Source of the DNA: an uncultured Candidatus Saccharibacteria bacterium
GTDB lineage: Bacteria; Patescibacteriota; Saccharimonadia; Saccharimonadales; Saccharimonadaceae
Direction: 5' to 3'
Length of the DNA: 20,986 nt
Assembly: GCA_947427985.1 (NCBI GenBank)
Contig: CANEKB010000008.1
Location: 1-20,986, forward strand
This document shows positions 6,282 to 14,195 of this stretch, piece after piece (within the stretch, counting starts at the first letter, position 1; every line of letters begins with the position of its first letter). Both the position numbers and the translations under genes were made by a program. The notes beneath the pieces were generated by a model. The model made no database searches. It saw only the letters and a program-made list of their open reading frames with translations, and was not told the origin of the DNA.

Positions 6282-8381
6282 ATGGCAAGTGAAGTCAAAG
6301 ATCTATCAAAGCTCCGTAATATCGGTATCATCGCCCATATTGACGCGGGCAAAACTACAACTTCCGAGGCGATTCTATATCGTACCGGGCTTAAGCACAA
6401 AATTGACCTTGTAAAGGGCGGCACCGGTGGCGCTACGACCGACTGGATGGAGCAGGAGAAGGAACGTGGTATTACGATTACTTCGGCTGCAGTTACTGTC
6501 TATTGGAAGAATCACAAGATCAACGTTATTGATACCCCAGGCCACATCGACTTTACTGCTGAGGTAGAACGTTCGCTCCGCGTGCTTGACGGCGCAGTCG
6601 TAGTTTTCGATGGTAAGATGGGCGTTGAGGCGCAATCTGAAACGGTTTGGCGCCAGGCGACCAAATATGGTGTCCCGCGCGTTTGCTTTATCAACAAAAT
6701 TAACCAAATCGGTGGCGACTTCTATAAGTCTCTCGACAGTATTCATAAACGTTTGTCGAAAAACGCGGTCGCTATTCACTTGCCAATTGGTTTTGAGAAA
6801 GACATTTGTGGTGTCGTTGACCTAATCGACATGAAGGCCTATACCTACAAAGATTACGCTGACCATGAGCTCACTGTCGGGGAAATTCCAGCTGATATGC
6901 TCGAAAAAGCGAAAAACGCTCGTAGCCTGCTCGTTGAGGAAGCGGTCCAGGCTGACGAAGCTCTTATGGAAAAGTTCTTCAACCAAGGTGAAGAAGCAAT
7001 CAGCGAGACTGAACTTAAGGCCGCCCTCCGCAAGCGTGTGCTTGACGGCGACTTCTTCTTGGTCACCGGCGGCGATGGCCGTGGTGTGATTGTTGAGAAG
7101 GTTCTCGACCTTGTTACCGACTATCTTCCATCACCTCTTGACCGTGATCAGGGACAAACTGTCGGCGTTGATCCAAAAACTGGTAATCAAATTATCCGTA
7201 AAGCCAACGATTCAGAGCCACTCACTGCGCTTGCTTTCAAGATCGCAACCGACCCGTTTGTAGGTAAGCTGATCTTCATCCGTGTTTACGCCGGTAAGTT
7301 GAAGTCTGGCGATACCGTCCTTAACGCCACGACTGGCGACAAGGAACGTATTGGGCGTATTGTCCGTATGTTTGCAGATAAACGTGAAGAAATTTCCGAA
7401 ATTACTGCTGGCGATATTGCCGCCGTGGTTGGTATGAAGAATGTGACGACCGGTACTACGATTTGTGACCCGTCGCACCCAATTCATCTCGAGGACATTA
7501 CCTTCCCAGATCCTCCAGTATCAATTGCCGTCGAGCCAAAAACTAAATCCGATCAGGAAAAAATGGGTCTCGGTTTGTCGAAACTTGTTGAAGAAGATCC
7601 GACCCTTCGCGTCCATACCGACGAAGAAACCGGCCAGACTATTATCTCTGGTATGGGTGAGCTTCACCTCGAAATTGCTATCGATCGTTTGCAGAAGGAG
7701 CACGGCGTCGAAGCTAATACTGGCGCTCCTCAGGTGGCCTACCGTGAGACTATTCGCGGTACTGCTGAAGCTCAGGGTAAGCACGTCAAGCAGTCCGGCG
7801 GTAGCGGTCAGTACGGTGATGTTTGGGTTAAGTTTGAGCCGAATGAGCCAGGTAAAGGTTTTGAGTTTATTGATCAGATTAAAGGCGGTGTGGTTCCTCA
7901 GGAATTCCGTAAGCCGGTTCAGAAGGGTATCGAAGAAACTCTCCAGGGCGGCGTTATTGCTGGCTACCCAGTAGTCGACGTGAAGGCTACGCTTTATGAT
8001 GGTAGCTATCATGATGTCGACTCGAATGAGCTCGCCTTCAAACTAGCTGGTGCGCTTGCAACTCGCGAAGGCATTAAGAAAGCTAAGCCGGTCTTGCTTG
8101 AACCAGTCATGAAGCTCGAGATTACCACTCCAGAAGAGTTTATGGGTGACGTTATCGGTGACGTAAACTCTCGTCGTGGCCGCATCGATAGTATGGAAGA
8201 TTTGAATGGCGGCGCAAAGTTGATTAAGGCTTTCTGTCCATTAGCCAACCTGTTTGGATACACAAGTGATCTTCGCTCAATGTCGCAAGGTCGCGCAGCG
8301 AGCTCGATGGAAATCTTCGGATACGAGGAAGTTCCACCAAATATTGCTCAAGAAGTGATCGAAAAAAGGAACACGAAATAA
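6282..8381 (+). CDS. fusA: Elongation factor G, with altered guanine-binding motifs
   Basis: GTPase that drives translocation on the ribosome. It is 699 aa, full length, with all five EF-G domains: GTPase G1 AHIDAGKTT (18-26), switch I WMEQEKERGITIT, G3 DTPGH (84-88), then domains II-V including the domain IV tip SYHDVDSNELAFKLA and the C-terminal SMSQGRA. Two nucleotide-recognition motifs differ from the norm. G4 is N138-K-I-N141 where NKxD is expected (codon AAC at 6702-6704), and the G5 position preceding VIVEKVLDLVTDYLPSP reads GGDGRG where most EF-Gs have GSA-K. The segment before WMEQ is also two residues longer than in E. coli. AAAGGA lies about 10 bases before the ATG. The gene is alone, not in an rpsL-rpsG-fusA-tuf operon, and is closed by two terminators. 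Confidence 0.95.
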   Translation: MASEVKDLSKLRNIGIIAHIDAGKTTTSEAILYRTGLKHKIDLVKGGTGGATTDWMEQEKERGITITSAAVTVYWKNHKINVIDTPGHIDFTAEVERSLRVLDGAVVVFDGKMGVEAQSETVWRQATKYGVPRVCFINKINQIGGDFYKSLDSIHKRLSKNAVAIHLPIGFEKDICGVVDLIDMKAYTYKDYADHELTVGEIPADMLEKAKNARSLLVEEAVQADEALMEKFFNQGEEAISETELKAALRKRVLDGDFFLVTGGDGRGVIVEKVLDLVTDYLPSPLDRDQGQTVGVDPKTGNQIIRKANDSEPLTALAFKIATDPFVGKLIFIRVYAGKLKSGDTVLNATTGDKERIGRIVRMFADKREEISEITAGDIAAVVGMKNVTTGTTICDPSHPIHLEDITFPDPPVSIAVEPKTKSDQEKMGLGLSKLVEEDPTLRVHTDEETGQTIISGMGELHLEIAIDRLQKEHGVEANTGAPQVAYRETIRGTAEAQGKHVKQSGGSGQYGDVWVKFEPNEPGKGFEFIDQIKGGVVPQEFRKPVQKGIEETLQGGVIAGYPVVDVKATLYDGSYHDVDSNELAFKLAGALATREGIKKAKPVLLEPVMKLEITTPEEFMGDVIGDVNSRRGRIDSMEDLNGGAKLIKAFCPLANLFGYTSDLRSMSQGRAASSMEIFGYEEVPPNIAQEVIEKRNTK

Positions 8382-8451
8382 GAAAGGGCCCTGCGGGGCC
8401 TTTCTTATGAGTGGACGAATTTTCTTGTAGAGAAAAAAGGAACACGAAATA
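8361..8451 (+). repeat. Direct repeat of the fusA 3' tail
   Basis: GAAAAAAGGAACACGAAATA occurs at 8361-8380 (last codons of fusA, EKRNTK) and again at 8432-8451, 71 bases later and outside the gene. Each copy is followed directly by a terminator hairpin, suggesting a local duplication of the gene end and terminator followed by divergence of the hairpins. Confidence 0.85.
8380..8407 (+). terminator. fusA terminator 1
   Basis: AAGAAAGG pairs with CCTTTCTT, and CCC with GGG around a TGC loop, with one G-G mismatch between the two stems. It starts at the fusA stop codon. The A-rich 5' arm and T-rich 3' arm mean it could also terminate transcription from the other side, although only the distal T-rich arm and not a long T tract follows. 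Confidence 0.7.
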
Positions 8452-8456
8452 GAAAT

Positions 8457-8478
8457 AGCCCCGAAAGGGGCTGTTTTT
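8457..8478 (+). terminator. fusA terminator 2
   Basis: AGCCCC-GAAA-GGGGCT is a perfect 6-bp stem with a GNRA-type tetraloop, followed by GTTTTT. This is a textbook intrinsic terminator and backs up terminator 1. Confidence 0.88.
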
Positions 8479-8539
8479 ATGAAGCGTAGAAAATGGCTAT
8501 GTATAAAATTTTTAGTTATTTAAAACGCTATAAAGCCAC

Positions 8540-8568
8540 TAGACAGTTCGGACAATCTCCACTATAAT
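8540..8568 (+). promoter_or_regulatory. Promoter of the tetR/ABC operon
   Basis: TAGACA (8540-8545, five of six matches to the -35 consensus), a 17-base spacer and a perfect TATAAT (8563-8568). The best sigma-70-type promoter in the window; its -10 and start region are covered by the palindromes at 8567-8594. It leaves a 5' leader of about 100 bases before the ATG at 8675. Confidence 0.8.
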
Positions 8569-8594
8569 AACAAGTGTTATATAACGTGTGTTAT
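8567..8594. promoter_or_regulatory. Two tandem palindromic operators for the TetR repressor
   Basis: ATAACA-AG-TGTTAT (8567-8580) and ATAAC-GTGT-GTTAT (8581-8594) are perfect palindromes of 14 bases, directly adjacent and both with ATAAC/GTTAT ends. They overlap the -10 box and the transcription start, where a bound TetR dimer would block RNA polymerase. Autoregulation by the adjacent gene product is inferred from position and symmetry. Confidence 0.7.
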
Positions 8595-8674
8595 GATATC
8601 TATGGTTAGAATTCACAATTTGAAGCCATAGTTTTCGAAGTCCTAGTATCACTAAAAGGAGGTCCAACTAAAAA

Positions 8675-9277
8675 ATGCCTGCCAAAAAAGTTCAGAAAAC
8701 CGACATTGTTCAGGCTGCGCTGGAAATTCTAAAAACCGAAGACTTTTCCGCCGTGACCGCACGACGCCTAGCGGATACGTTGGGTTGTTCGGTGCAGCCA
8801 ATTTATGTTAATTTCGCCAGCATGGAAGATCTTGAACGATCGGCGTTCGAAACGATGAAAGCGCTCTACTATGAATATATGGACACGGGTGCCCGCGAAT
8901 CAAACGCCTATAAAGGCATGGGTTTGGCCTATATCCGTTTTGCGCGCGATTATCCAAATTATTTCAAAATTCTCTTTATGGGTAAGACTGAGCTTTCGGC
9001 CGACTCTTTTATTGAACAAGATAGCTCTGGCGACCACATTATCGAACATGGCATGGAGATGACTGGGTTTAGCTATGAAGCACAGAAAAAGTTTCATCTC
9101 AAAGTCTGGATCTTTACGCATGGACTAGCGACTATGGTGGCGACTGGCACGGTGCAGTTCAGTGAAACAGAAATTAATCAGCTACTCACCGAAACTGTTC
9201 GCGAAATGGTTACCGGCCCCAAGAAACCGCCAACGGGGGGGGGTCGTTATTTTGAATCCCAACCTACTATTAATTAA
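8675..9277 (+). CDS. TetR-family transcriptional repressor with WHG-type C-terminal domain
   Basis: DNA-binding repressor likely controlling its own operon of drug-type ABC transporter genes. In its 200 aa, residues 8-52 are the TetR_N helix-turn-helix, with TARRLADTLGCSVQPIYVNFASMEDL (from 28) in consecutive pieces as recognition helix and the YxxF signature. The C-terminal part, with YIRFARDYPNYFKILF and VWIFTHGLATMVATG, matches the WHG ligand-binding/dimerisation domain. AAAGGAGGT lies about 11 bases before the ATG. The 3' end contains nine consecutive Gs (9235-9243). As read, the protein ends TGGGRYFESQPTIN at 9277, 15 bases before the transporter start; with eight Gs it would run on to a TGA overlapping that start codon. 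The inducer is unknown. Confidence 0.92.
   Translation: MPAKKVQKTDIVQAALEILKTEDFSAVTARRLADTLGCSVQPIYVNFASMEDLERSAFETMKALYYEYMDTGARESNAYKGMGLAYIRFARDYPNYFKILFMGKTELSADSFIEQDSSGDHIIEHGMEMTGFSYEAQKKFHLKVWIFTHGLATMVATGTVQFSETEINQLLTETVREMVTGPKKPPTGGGRYFESQPTIN
9235..9243 (+). repeat. Homopolymer of nine G in tetR
   Basis: A single-base run of nine, preceded by AAC and followed by TCG, lies 35-43 bases before the tetR stop. It is the longest G run in the window and in coding sequence, hence a possible slippage site or a sequencing-error hotspot. Confidence 0.9.
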
Positions 9278-9292
9278 TTCTTGGAGAAAATT

Positions 9293-10054
9293 GTGAAAAA
9301 TACAATTTCAGTAAAGCACCTCACTAAAATTTATCAAAAAATAAAAGCCGTCGACAACTTGAGCTTTGATGTTCGTGAAGGCGAGATTCTCGGATTGCTT
9401 GGCCCAAACGGTAGCGGTAAGTCGACGACGATAAATTGTATTTTGTCATTATTAAAATACGATAAAGGCGAAATTAAGATTTTTGACCAGCCAATGTCGC
9501 CAGATGCTTACGAGATCAAGCGACAAATTGGCGTAGTCTTCCAAGATGTTGCCGTATTTGAGGAGCTGAACGTTTACGACAATATTGATTTTTTCTGTGG
9601 ACTTTATATCAAAGATAAGGCTGAACGTGCGAAATGTGTTGAAGACGCAATCAAGCTAGTTGGGTTGCAGGACTTTCGGAAGTTTTACCCCAAACAGCTT
9701 TCGGGTGGTCTTCTTAGGCGGCTGAATATTGCTTGTGGAATTGCGCATAAGCCAAAACTTATCTTTCTCGATGAGCCGACTGTCGCGGTCGATCCGCAAA
9801 GCCGTAATCATATATTGGAAAATATTGAGACCTTGCGTAAGCGTGGCGCAACCGTAGTCTATACTACTCACTACATGGAAGAAGCGGAGCAACTTTGTGA
9901 TCGGATTATCATTATCGACAAAGGAAAAATTATCGCGAGCGGAACTCCGACCGAGCTAAAAAAATTGGTCAAAAACAAACCGATAAAAGAAGTTTCAGGG
10001 CCAACCTTGAATGATGTTTTCCTAGAGTTGACCGGAAAGGATTTACGCGATTAA
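9293..10054 (+). CDS. ABC transporter ATP-binding protein (drug/ABC-2 type)
   Basis: Cytoplasmic ATPase powering export by the two following permeases. From GTG 9293 the protein is 253 aa. Visible motifs are Walker A GPNGSGKST (37-45), Q-loop VVFQD, ABC signature LSGGL (an L where Q or M is usual), Walker B LIFLDEP, D-loop VAVDPQSRN and H-loop TTHYMEEAEQL. This is the DrrA/CcmA-like class. I prefer GTG 9293 because GGAG at 9283-9286 stands six bases before it; a TTG start at 9281 would place the ribosome site inside the gene. Its stop overlaps the next ATG (TAATG, 10052-10056). Probably repressed with tetR. Confidence 0.93.
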   Translation: MKNTISVKHLTKIYQKIKAVDNLSFDVREGEILGLLGPNGSGKSTTINCILSLLKYDKGEIKIFDQPMSPDAYEIKRQIGVVFQDVAVFEELNVYDNIDFFCGLYIKDKAERAKCVEDAIKLVGLQDFRKFYPKQLSGGLLRRLNIACGIAHKPKLIFLDEPTVAVDPQSRNHILENIETLRKRGATVVYTTHYMEEAEQLCDRIIIIDKGKIIASGTPTELKKLVKNKPIKEVSGPTLNDVFLELTGKDLRD

Positions 10055-11184
10055 TGTTTTGGCACAATTTTAAATATACTCTCAAGATCATCTTGCGCGA
10101 CTATGCTCTGGTCTTTTGGACGTTGGCTTTTCCGCTCATTATGGCGACACTTTTCAACTTAGCCTTCTCGAATATTGAGAATGGGGAACGTCTAAAGGTG
10201 ATCGATGTGGCCGTAATTGATGATGGAGAATGGCAAGCAAATAAACCTTTTCAAGAAGCTTTTCGTGAGTTGAGCCGCGAAGATAGCCCTGATCGATTGT
10301 TTGATACGCGCTATGTTTCGCGCGAAGAAGCTAATCAGCTGCTCGCTGACGAGGATATTGCTGGCTTCTTGCAGCTAAAATCTGGCCATCCAGAGCTTAC
10401 TGTTGCCGAAAGCGGGATAAACGCCACTATTTTAAAGTCAGCGATTGAAGAAATCGCGACCCAGAGCCAAGTTATACGGGAGATTGCTCAAAAAGACCCA
10501 ACTAAGCTTGCTCAACTCGGAACTTTGCCAACCGTGGAGATAGAGGATCAGTCAAGCGAACACCTGAGCTATACTATGATTGAATACTATACGTTAATTG
10601 CAATGACTTGTCTCTATGGTGGTATGATCGGCATGGCGGCCATTAACCAGTTGCTTGCGAATATGAGCACTAGTGGCCGACGTATTGCTGTGAGCCCGTC
10701 TCCGAAGTGGAAACTGATTATTAGCGGATTATTGGCAAGCTATCTTGTGCAACTGGTCGGCCTAGCGCTCCTCTTTGTCTATACGATTACAATCTTGCAT
10801 GTTGACTACGGCCCACATTTTGGGCTGGTCGCGACTCTTAGTTTGCTTGGTTCGTTGGCTGGTTTGGCGATTGGGGTGGCAGTAGCGTCGTTAGTGCGCA
10901 GTAATGCTAACGCGAAAGTCGGAATAATTATTGCTGTAACCATGTTTGGTTGTTTTTTGGCAGGCATGATGGGGATTACTATGAAATATATCGTCGATAC
11001 GAATTTACCAATTTTGAATCGACTTAATCCAGCTAACTTGATCACTGATGGTCTCTATGCGCTTTATTATTATCCGACTTTTGACCGTTTTTGGGGTGAT
11101 GTGTCGGTGCTAACTGGGATTACGATAGTGCTAATTGGGTTTTCGATTTGGAGCCTAAGAAAGGAGCAGTATGACAATCTATAA
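10054..11184 (+). CDS. ABC-2 type transporter permease (first of pair)
   Basis: Membrane half-transporter of 376 aa. One N-terminal membrane segment (about residues 18-38, in the stretch YALVFWTLAFPLIMATLF) is followed by an external region of roughly 140 residues, then five to six membrane segments from about 178 to 365. This is the ABC2_membrane_3 layout of drug and lipid exporters. The conserved NRLNPANLITDGLYALYYY lies before the last helix. Start overlaps the ATPase stop; the second permease begins 14 bases before this gene ends. The substrate cannot be read from the sequence; toxic amphiphiles are typical for TetR-controlled systems of this class. Confidence 0.9.
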   Translation: MFWHNFKYTLKIILRDYALVFWTLAFPLIMATLFNLAFSNIENGERLKVIDVAVIDDGEWQANKPFQEAFRELSREDSPDRLFDTRYVSREEANQLLADEDIAGFLQLKSGHPELTVAESGINATILKSAIEEIATQSQVIREIAQKDPTKLAQLGTLPTVEIEDQSSEHLSYTMIEYYTLIAMTCLYGGMIGMAAINQLLANMSTSGRRIAVSPSPKWKLIISGLLASYLVQLVGLALLFVYTITILHVDYGPHFGLVATLSLLGSLAGLAIGVAVASLVRSNANAKVGIIIAVTMFGCFLAGMMGITMKYIVDTNLPILNRLNPANLITDGLYALYYYPTFDRFWGDVSVLTGITIVLIGFSIWSLRKEQYDNL

Positions 11185-12322
11185 AGCCTTTTTACGTGTC
11201 TTGTCACGCAATGCTTGGATTCTGATTATGTATTCGGCAATTTTGATCTTTTTCTCGATTTTTAGCGTACAGGCAAATGATGTAAACCTAAATTTCGAGG
11301 CTACGAGGCCAGATCTTTATCTCACTAATAATGATGAAGGTTCTGAATTAAGCCATAGCCTGGTTAAGTATCTTACCGCACACAACAATATCATTGAACT
11401 TCCGGACGAAAACGACGCGCTGAACGACGCCTTGTTTTATCGTCGAGTTAACTATATAATTACGATCCCAGATGGTTTTGGTGCAGATTTTCTAGCTGGT
11501 AGGGAGCCGACGCTCATTGTTCAGAGTACGGGCGATTATAACGCAGCTTTCGCTGAAATGATGTTGCAACGCTATCTGAACACTGCGCAAAGCTATCGGC
11601 TCATTGATAAAAGCGAAACTGAATTAGTCCGTGATGTTGAAAGAACTTTAGCCATGGAAGTACCAACCGAGCTAGCAACTAAGCGGGATGTGAGTGGGCT
11701 TGAACAGGCAGCTTTCTATTATAACTTTTTGAACTATCCACTCATTGTTGGCTGTATCTTTATGATTTGCACGGTGATGTTGAGTTTTCGAGAGGGGAAA
11801 GTTGCTCGAAGAATTGCGGTCAGCGGCACGCGCCCAGAGCAGGTTAACCGAGTTTTACTACTAGCGAATAGCCTTTTCGCCTTCTTGCTCTGGCTTGTTT
11901 ATGTCGGAATAAGCTTTCTCGTGATTGGCCGCGTAATGTGGTCCATGCAGGGGCTATGGTTTATCCTAAATTCCTTCGTATTTGCCTTCTGTGTCACGAC
12001 ATTAGCTTTGCTGTTAGCTAATATTGTACACAACCGTAACGCCCTAAATGGTCTTACGAATGTGATTGGGCTTGGCAGTAGCTTTCTTTGTGGCGCTTTT
12101 GTGCCTTTGGTATGGTTACCGGAGACGGTGCGGCTGATTGCACATGTATTCCCGTCGTATTGGTATATTGATGCCAACGAAAAGATTAAAGCTCTTGAAA
12201 CATGTACATGGGATCATGTTGTGCCGATACTGTTTAATATGGCTATTGTGTTGGCTTTTGCATTAGTCTTCGTCTTGGTGACAAATCTGCTTAGCCGCCA
12301 TGCACGGCGTAGAGCTGCCTAG
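11171..12322 (+). CDS. ABC-2 type transporter permease (second of pair)
   Basis: Membrane protein of 383 aa with the same plan as the preceding gene: a first membrane helix at about 15-34 (AWILIMYSAILIFFSIFSV), an external domain to about 180, then about five helices to 372, ending in the basic RHARRRAA. The two permeases presumably form a heterodimer served by the upstream ATPase. GGAG at 11162-11165 precedes the ATG, which lies inside the upstream gene. The conserved SFLCGAFVPLVWLPETVRLIAHVFP region is typical of ABC2_membrane_3 proteins. Last gene of this unit; no clear terminator is visible before the response-regulator promoter 30 bases on. Confidence 0.88.
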   Translation: MTIYKAFLRVLSRNAWILIMYSAILIFFSIFSVQANDVNLNFEATRPDLYLTNNDEGSELSHSLVKYLTAHNNIIELPDENDALNDALFYRRVNYIITIPDGFGADFLAGREPTLIVQSTGDYNAAFAEMMLQRYLNTAQSYRLIDKSETELVRDVERTLAMEVPTELATKRDVSGLEQAAFYYNFLNYPLIVGCIFMICTVMLSFREGKVARRIAVSGTRPEQVNRVLLLANSLFAFLLWLVYVGISFLVIGRVMWSMQGLWFILNSFVFAFCVTTLALLLANIVHNRNALNGLTNVIGLGSSFLCGAFVPLVWLPETVRLIAHVFPSYWYIDANEKIKALETCTWDHVVPILFNMAIVLAFALVFVLVTNLLSRHARRRAA

Positions 12323-12348
12323 CTTACGCTTTTGTAGCTTGAGAATTG

Positions 12349-12357
12349 TGCTATAAT
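12349..12357 (+). promoter_or_regulatory. Extended -10 promoter of the two-component operon
   Basis: TGCTATAAT, an extended -10 element, ends eight bases before the ATG at 12366. No ribosome site fits between, so the transcript is probably leaderless. No convincing -35 is visible, which fits an extended -10 promoter. Confidence 0.65.
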
Positions 12358-12365
12358 ACCAGCAA

Positions 12366-13094
12366 ATGGCAAAAATTTTAGTAATCGAAGATGATACGGT
12401 AATGCGCGAGGAGCTAGCGCGGCTACTCGAGGGGTCTGGCTATCAGGCTCTAACCTTGCCGTTGTTCGAGAATGAAACGGGAACCATCGATCCTCAGAGC
12501 GTCGCTCGACAAATTCTAGAACGACAGCCAAATTTACTTCTGCTAGATATAAATTTACCTCACCTAAGCGGAGTCGCGATATTAAAAGCGCTGCGAGCGC
12601 AGTCTGATCTGCCAGTAATCATGGTGACCGGAAATTCAGCGGATTCGGATCAAGTTCTTTCAATGAGCTTTGGCGCCGATGATTATGTTACGAAACCTTA
12701 TAACCCAAATATCTTGCTCTTGCGTATCGCTGCGGTCCTAAAACGCGTGGAGAGCTCACCAAACTTGTTAGAATTTCGCGGGCTAAAAATTGATTTAGGA
12801 CGGGGAACTATCGAGCAATTGGATGCGCGAGGCGATCTTGACTTCGCGCAAAAACGTCGACCAAAACGTATCTTGCTAACAAAGAACGAAATGATCATAC
12901 TTGGGCATCTGCTGGAGGCGAAAGGTGAGATCGTGACGCGCGACGCACTCATGACGGATCTCTGGAATAATCACGAATACATTAACGATAACGCTCTGAC
13001 TGTTAATGTAAGTCGATTAAGACATAAGTTAGGCCTGCTTGGTGCTGGTGATGCTATTGAAACACGCAAGGGTTTGGGATATATTCTGGCATGA
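12366..13094 (+). CDS. OmpR/PhoB-family response regulator (BceR-like)
   Basis: Transcription factor activated by the kinase encoded next. In 242 aa, the receiver domain (1-121) shows the acidic pair E8-D9-D10, phospho-acceptor D61 in LLLLDINLPHLSG, T88 in MVTGN and K110 in DDYVTKPY. A winged-helix DNA-binding domain follows (about 135-242), with LTKNEMIILGHLLEAKGEIVTRD in shorter recognisable blocks and VSRLRHKLG recognition helix. The loop between helix 1 and strand 3 is longer than usual (about 10 extra residues, 33-45). Stop TGA overlaps the kinase start (ATGA, 13091-13094). In Bce modules such a regulator switches on the adjacent transporter; that target is inferred. Confidence 0.93.
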   Translation: MAKILVIEDDTVMREELARLLEGSGYQALTLPLFENETGTIDPQSVARQILERQPNLLLLDINLPHLSGVAILKALRAQSDLPVIMVTGNSADSDQVLSMSFGADDYVTKPYNPNILLLRIAAVLKRVESSPNLLEFRGLKIDLGRGTIEQLDARGDLDFAQKRRPKRILLTKNEMIILGHLLEAKGEIVTRDALMTDLWNNHEYINDNALTVNVSRLRHKLGLLGAGDAIETRKGLGYILA

Positions 13095-14128
13095 CGAGCT
13101 CGGTAGGGTTAGACTGGGTGCGACTAGCTGGGCCAAAAGCCTTTTTGCGTGACAAAGCATTCTCATTATTATTAGCTATAATTATGGCCGTTCTAATGAC
13201 GCTCTTTCTTCTAGCTTTTAAGGCCAATCAGGCTTTACTTATAGTAATTTTAATAATATATTTTAGTTCTGTCTGTCTTTCATTAGCTATCGAATATTGG
13301 CGCCGGCGTAGATTTTATCGGGCTCTGTTTAATAATTTATCACGTTTGGACCAGGCATATTTGGTCTTAGAAACTCTCGAGCAGCCAGAATTCTATGATG
13401 GAAAAATTCTTTTTGAGGCTTTATACGTAATTAATAAATCCATGAATGAGAATATCAAGGCCTATCAGGATGAGGCGCGGGCCTTCCGAGAGTATATTGA
13501 ACTATGGATCCACGAGGTAAAAACGCCACTGACGGCCCTCTCACTTATGAACCGGGATCCTAGAGTCGCTCTCGAGTTGCGACGCTTAGATGACTTCGTT
13601 GACCAGGTACTCTATTTTAGTCGAGCAGAGAATGCGGAACGCGATTATTTAATAGCTAAAGTTTCACTAGGAGACATCGTTCATGAAGTTGCTTTGCGTT
13701 GTCAACCGCTGCTGCTCGGTAATTCTGTGAGCTTCGCAGTGCAAAATCTAGCGAAGACTGTTTATACTGACGCGAAGTGGCTCGAGTTTATTCTGAACCA
13801 GATTATTAGTAACTCCGTTAAGTATGGTAGCACGAAAATCGAGGTTATAGGTGAAGAATCTGGCTCTAAGGTTATTCTTACGATCCGTGACAATGGTGTA
13901 GGCATTGACTCCCGAGATCTACCGCGCGTATTTGAAAAGTCTTTTACAGGACGTAATGGGCGCCACCAACGAAATAAGGCCGAATCTTCCACGGGTATGG
14001 GGCTTTATATAGTAAAAACCCTATGTGAAAAACTTGGCCACCAAATTAAGATTTTTTCGAAACTTGGCCAAGGCACCATCGTAGAAATTACTTTCTCTGA
14101 ACATGATTATTATCTTACAAAAAAGTAA
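13091..14128 (+). CDS. Intramembrane-sensing histidine kinase (BceS-like)
   Basis: Sensor kinase partner of the upstream regulator, 345 aa. Two membrane helices (about 24-43 and 48-68) are joined by only a few residues, so there is no external sensor domain. That is the hallmark of BceS-type kinases, which receive the signal from their transporter. The dimerisation helix carries the phospho-acceptor H141 in IHEVKTPLTAL. The ATPase domain has N-box LNQIISNSVKYG (235-246), G1 DNGVGI (267-272), F-box FEKSFTG and G2 STGMGLYIVK (300-309). Overlaps the regulator gene by four bases. Intact catalytic motifs suggest activity. Confidence 0.93.
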   Translation: MTSSVGLDWVRLAGPKAFLRDKAFSLLLAIIMAVLMTLFLLAFKANQALLIVILIIYFSSVCLSLAIEYWRRRRFYRALFNNLSRLDQAYLVLETLEQPEFYDGKILFEALYVINKSMNENIKAYQDEARAFREYIELWIHEVKTPLTALSLMNRDPRVALELRRLDDFVDQVLYFSRAENAERDYLIAKVSLGDIVHEVALRCQPLLLGNSVSFAVQNLAKTVYTDAKWLEFILNQIISNSVKYGSTKIEVIGEESGSKVILTIRDNGVGIDSRDLPRVFEKSFTGRNGRHQRNKAESSTGMGLYIVKTLCEKLGHQIKIFSKLGQGTIVEITFSEHDYYLTKK

Positions 14129-14149
14129 GGTTACTGTAATTCTACGAAA

Positions 14150-14178
14150 ACGACAAATGTGCTTCGACATAATATAAT
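14150..14178 (+). promoter_or_regulatory. Promoter of the BceAB-like transporter genes
   Basis: A perfect TATAAT (14173-14178) with ACGACA 17 bases upstream (14150-14155) as a weak -35, which a bound activator could assist. CGACA occurs at 14151 and again at 14165, a possible direct-repeat regulator site. The ATG at 14196 has AAGGAG at 14185-14190. Having its own promoter fits induction by the adjacent two-component system. Confidence 0.55.
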
Positions 14179-14195
14179 CGTGCCAAGGAGAAAAT

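Noticed and set aside
9281..9292. TTG start for the ABC ATPase
   Set aside because: It would put the GGAG ribosome site inside the coding region; GTG 9293 is correctly spaced from it and starts at the usual family position.
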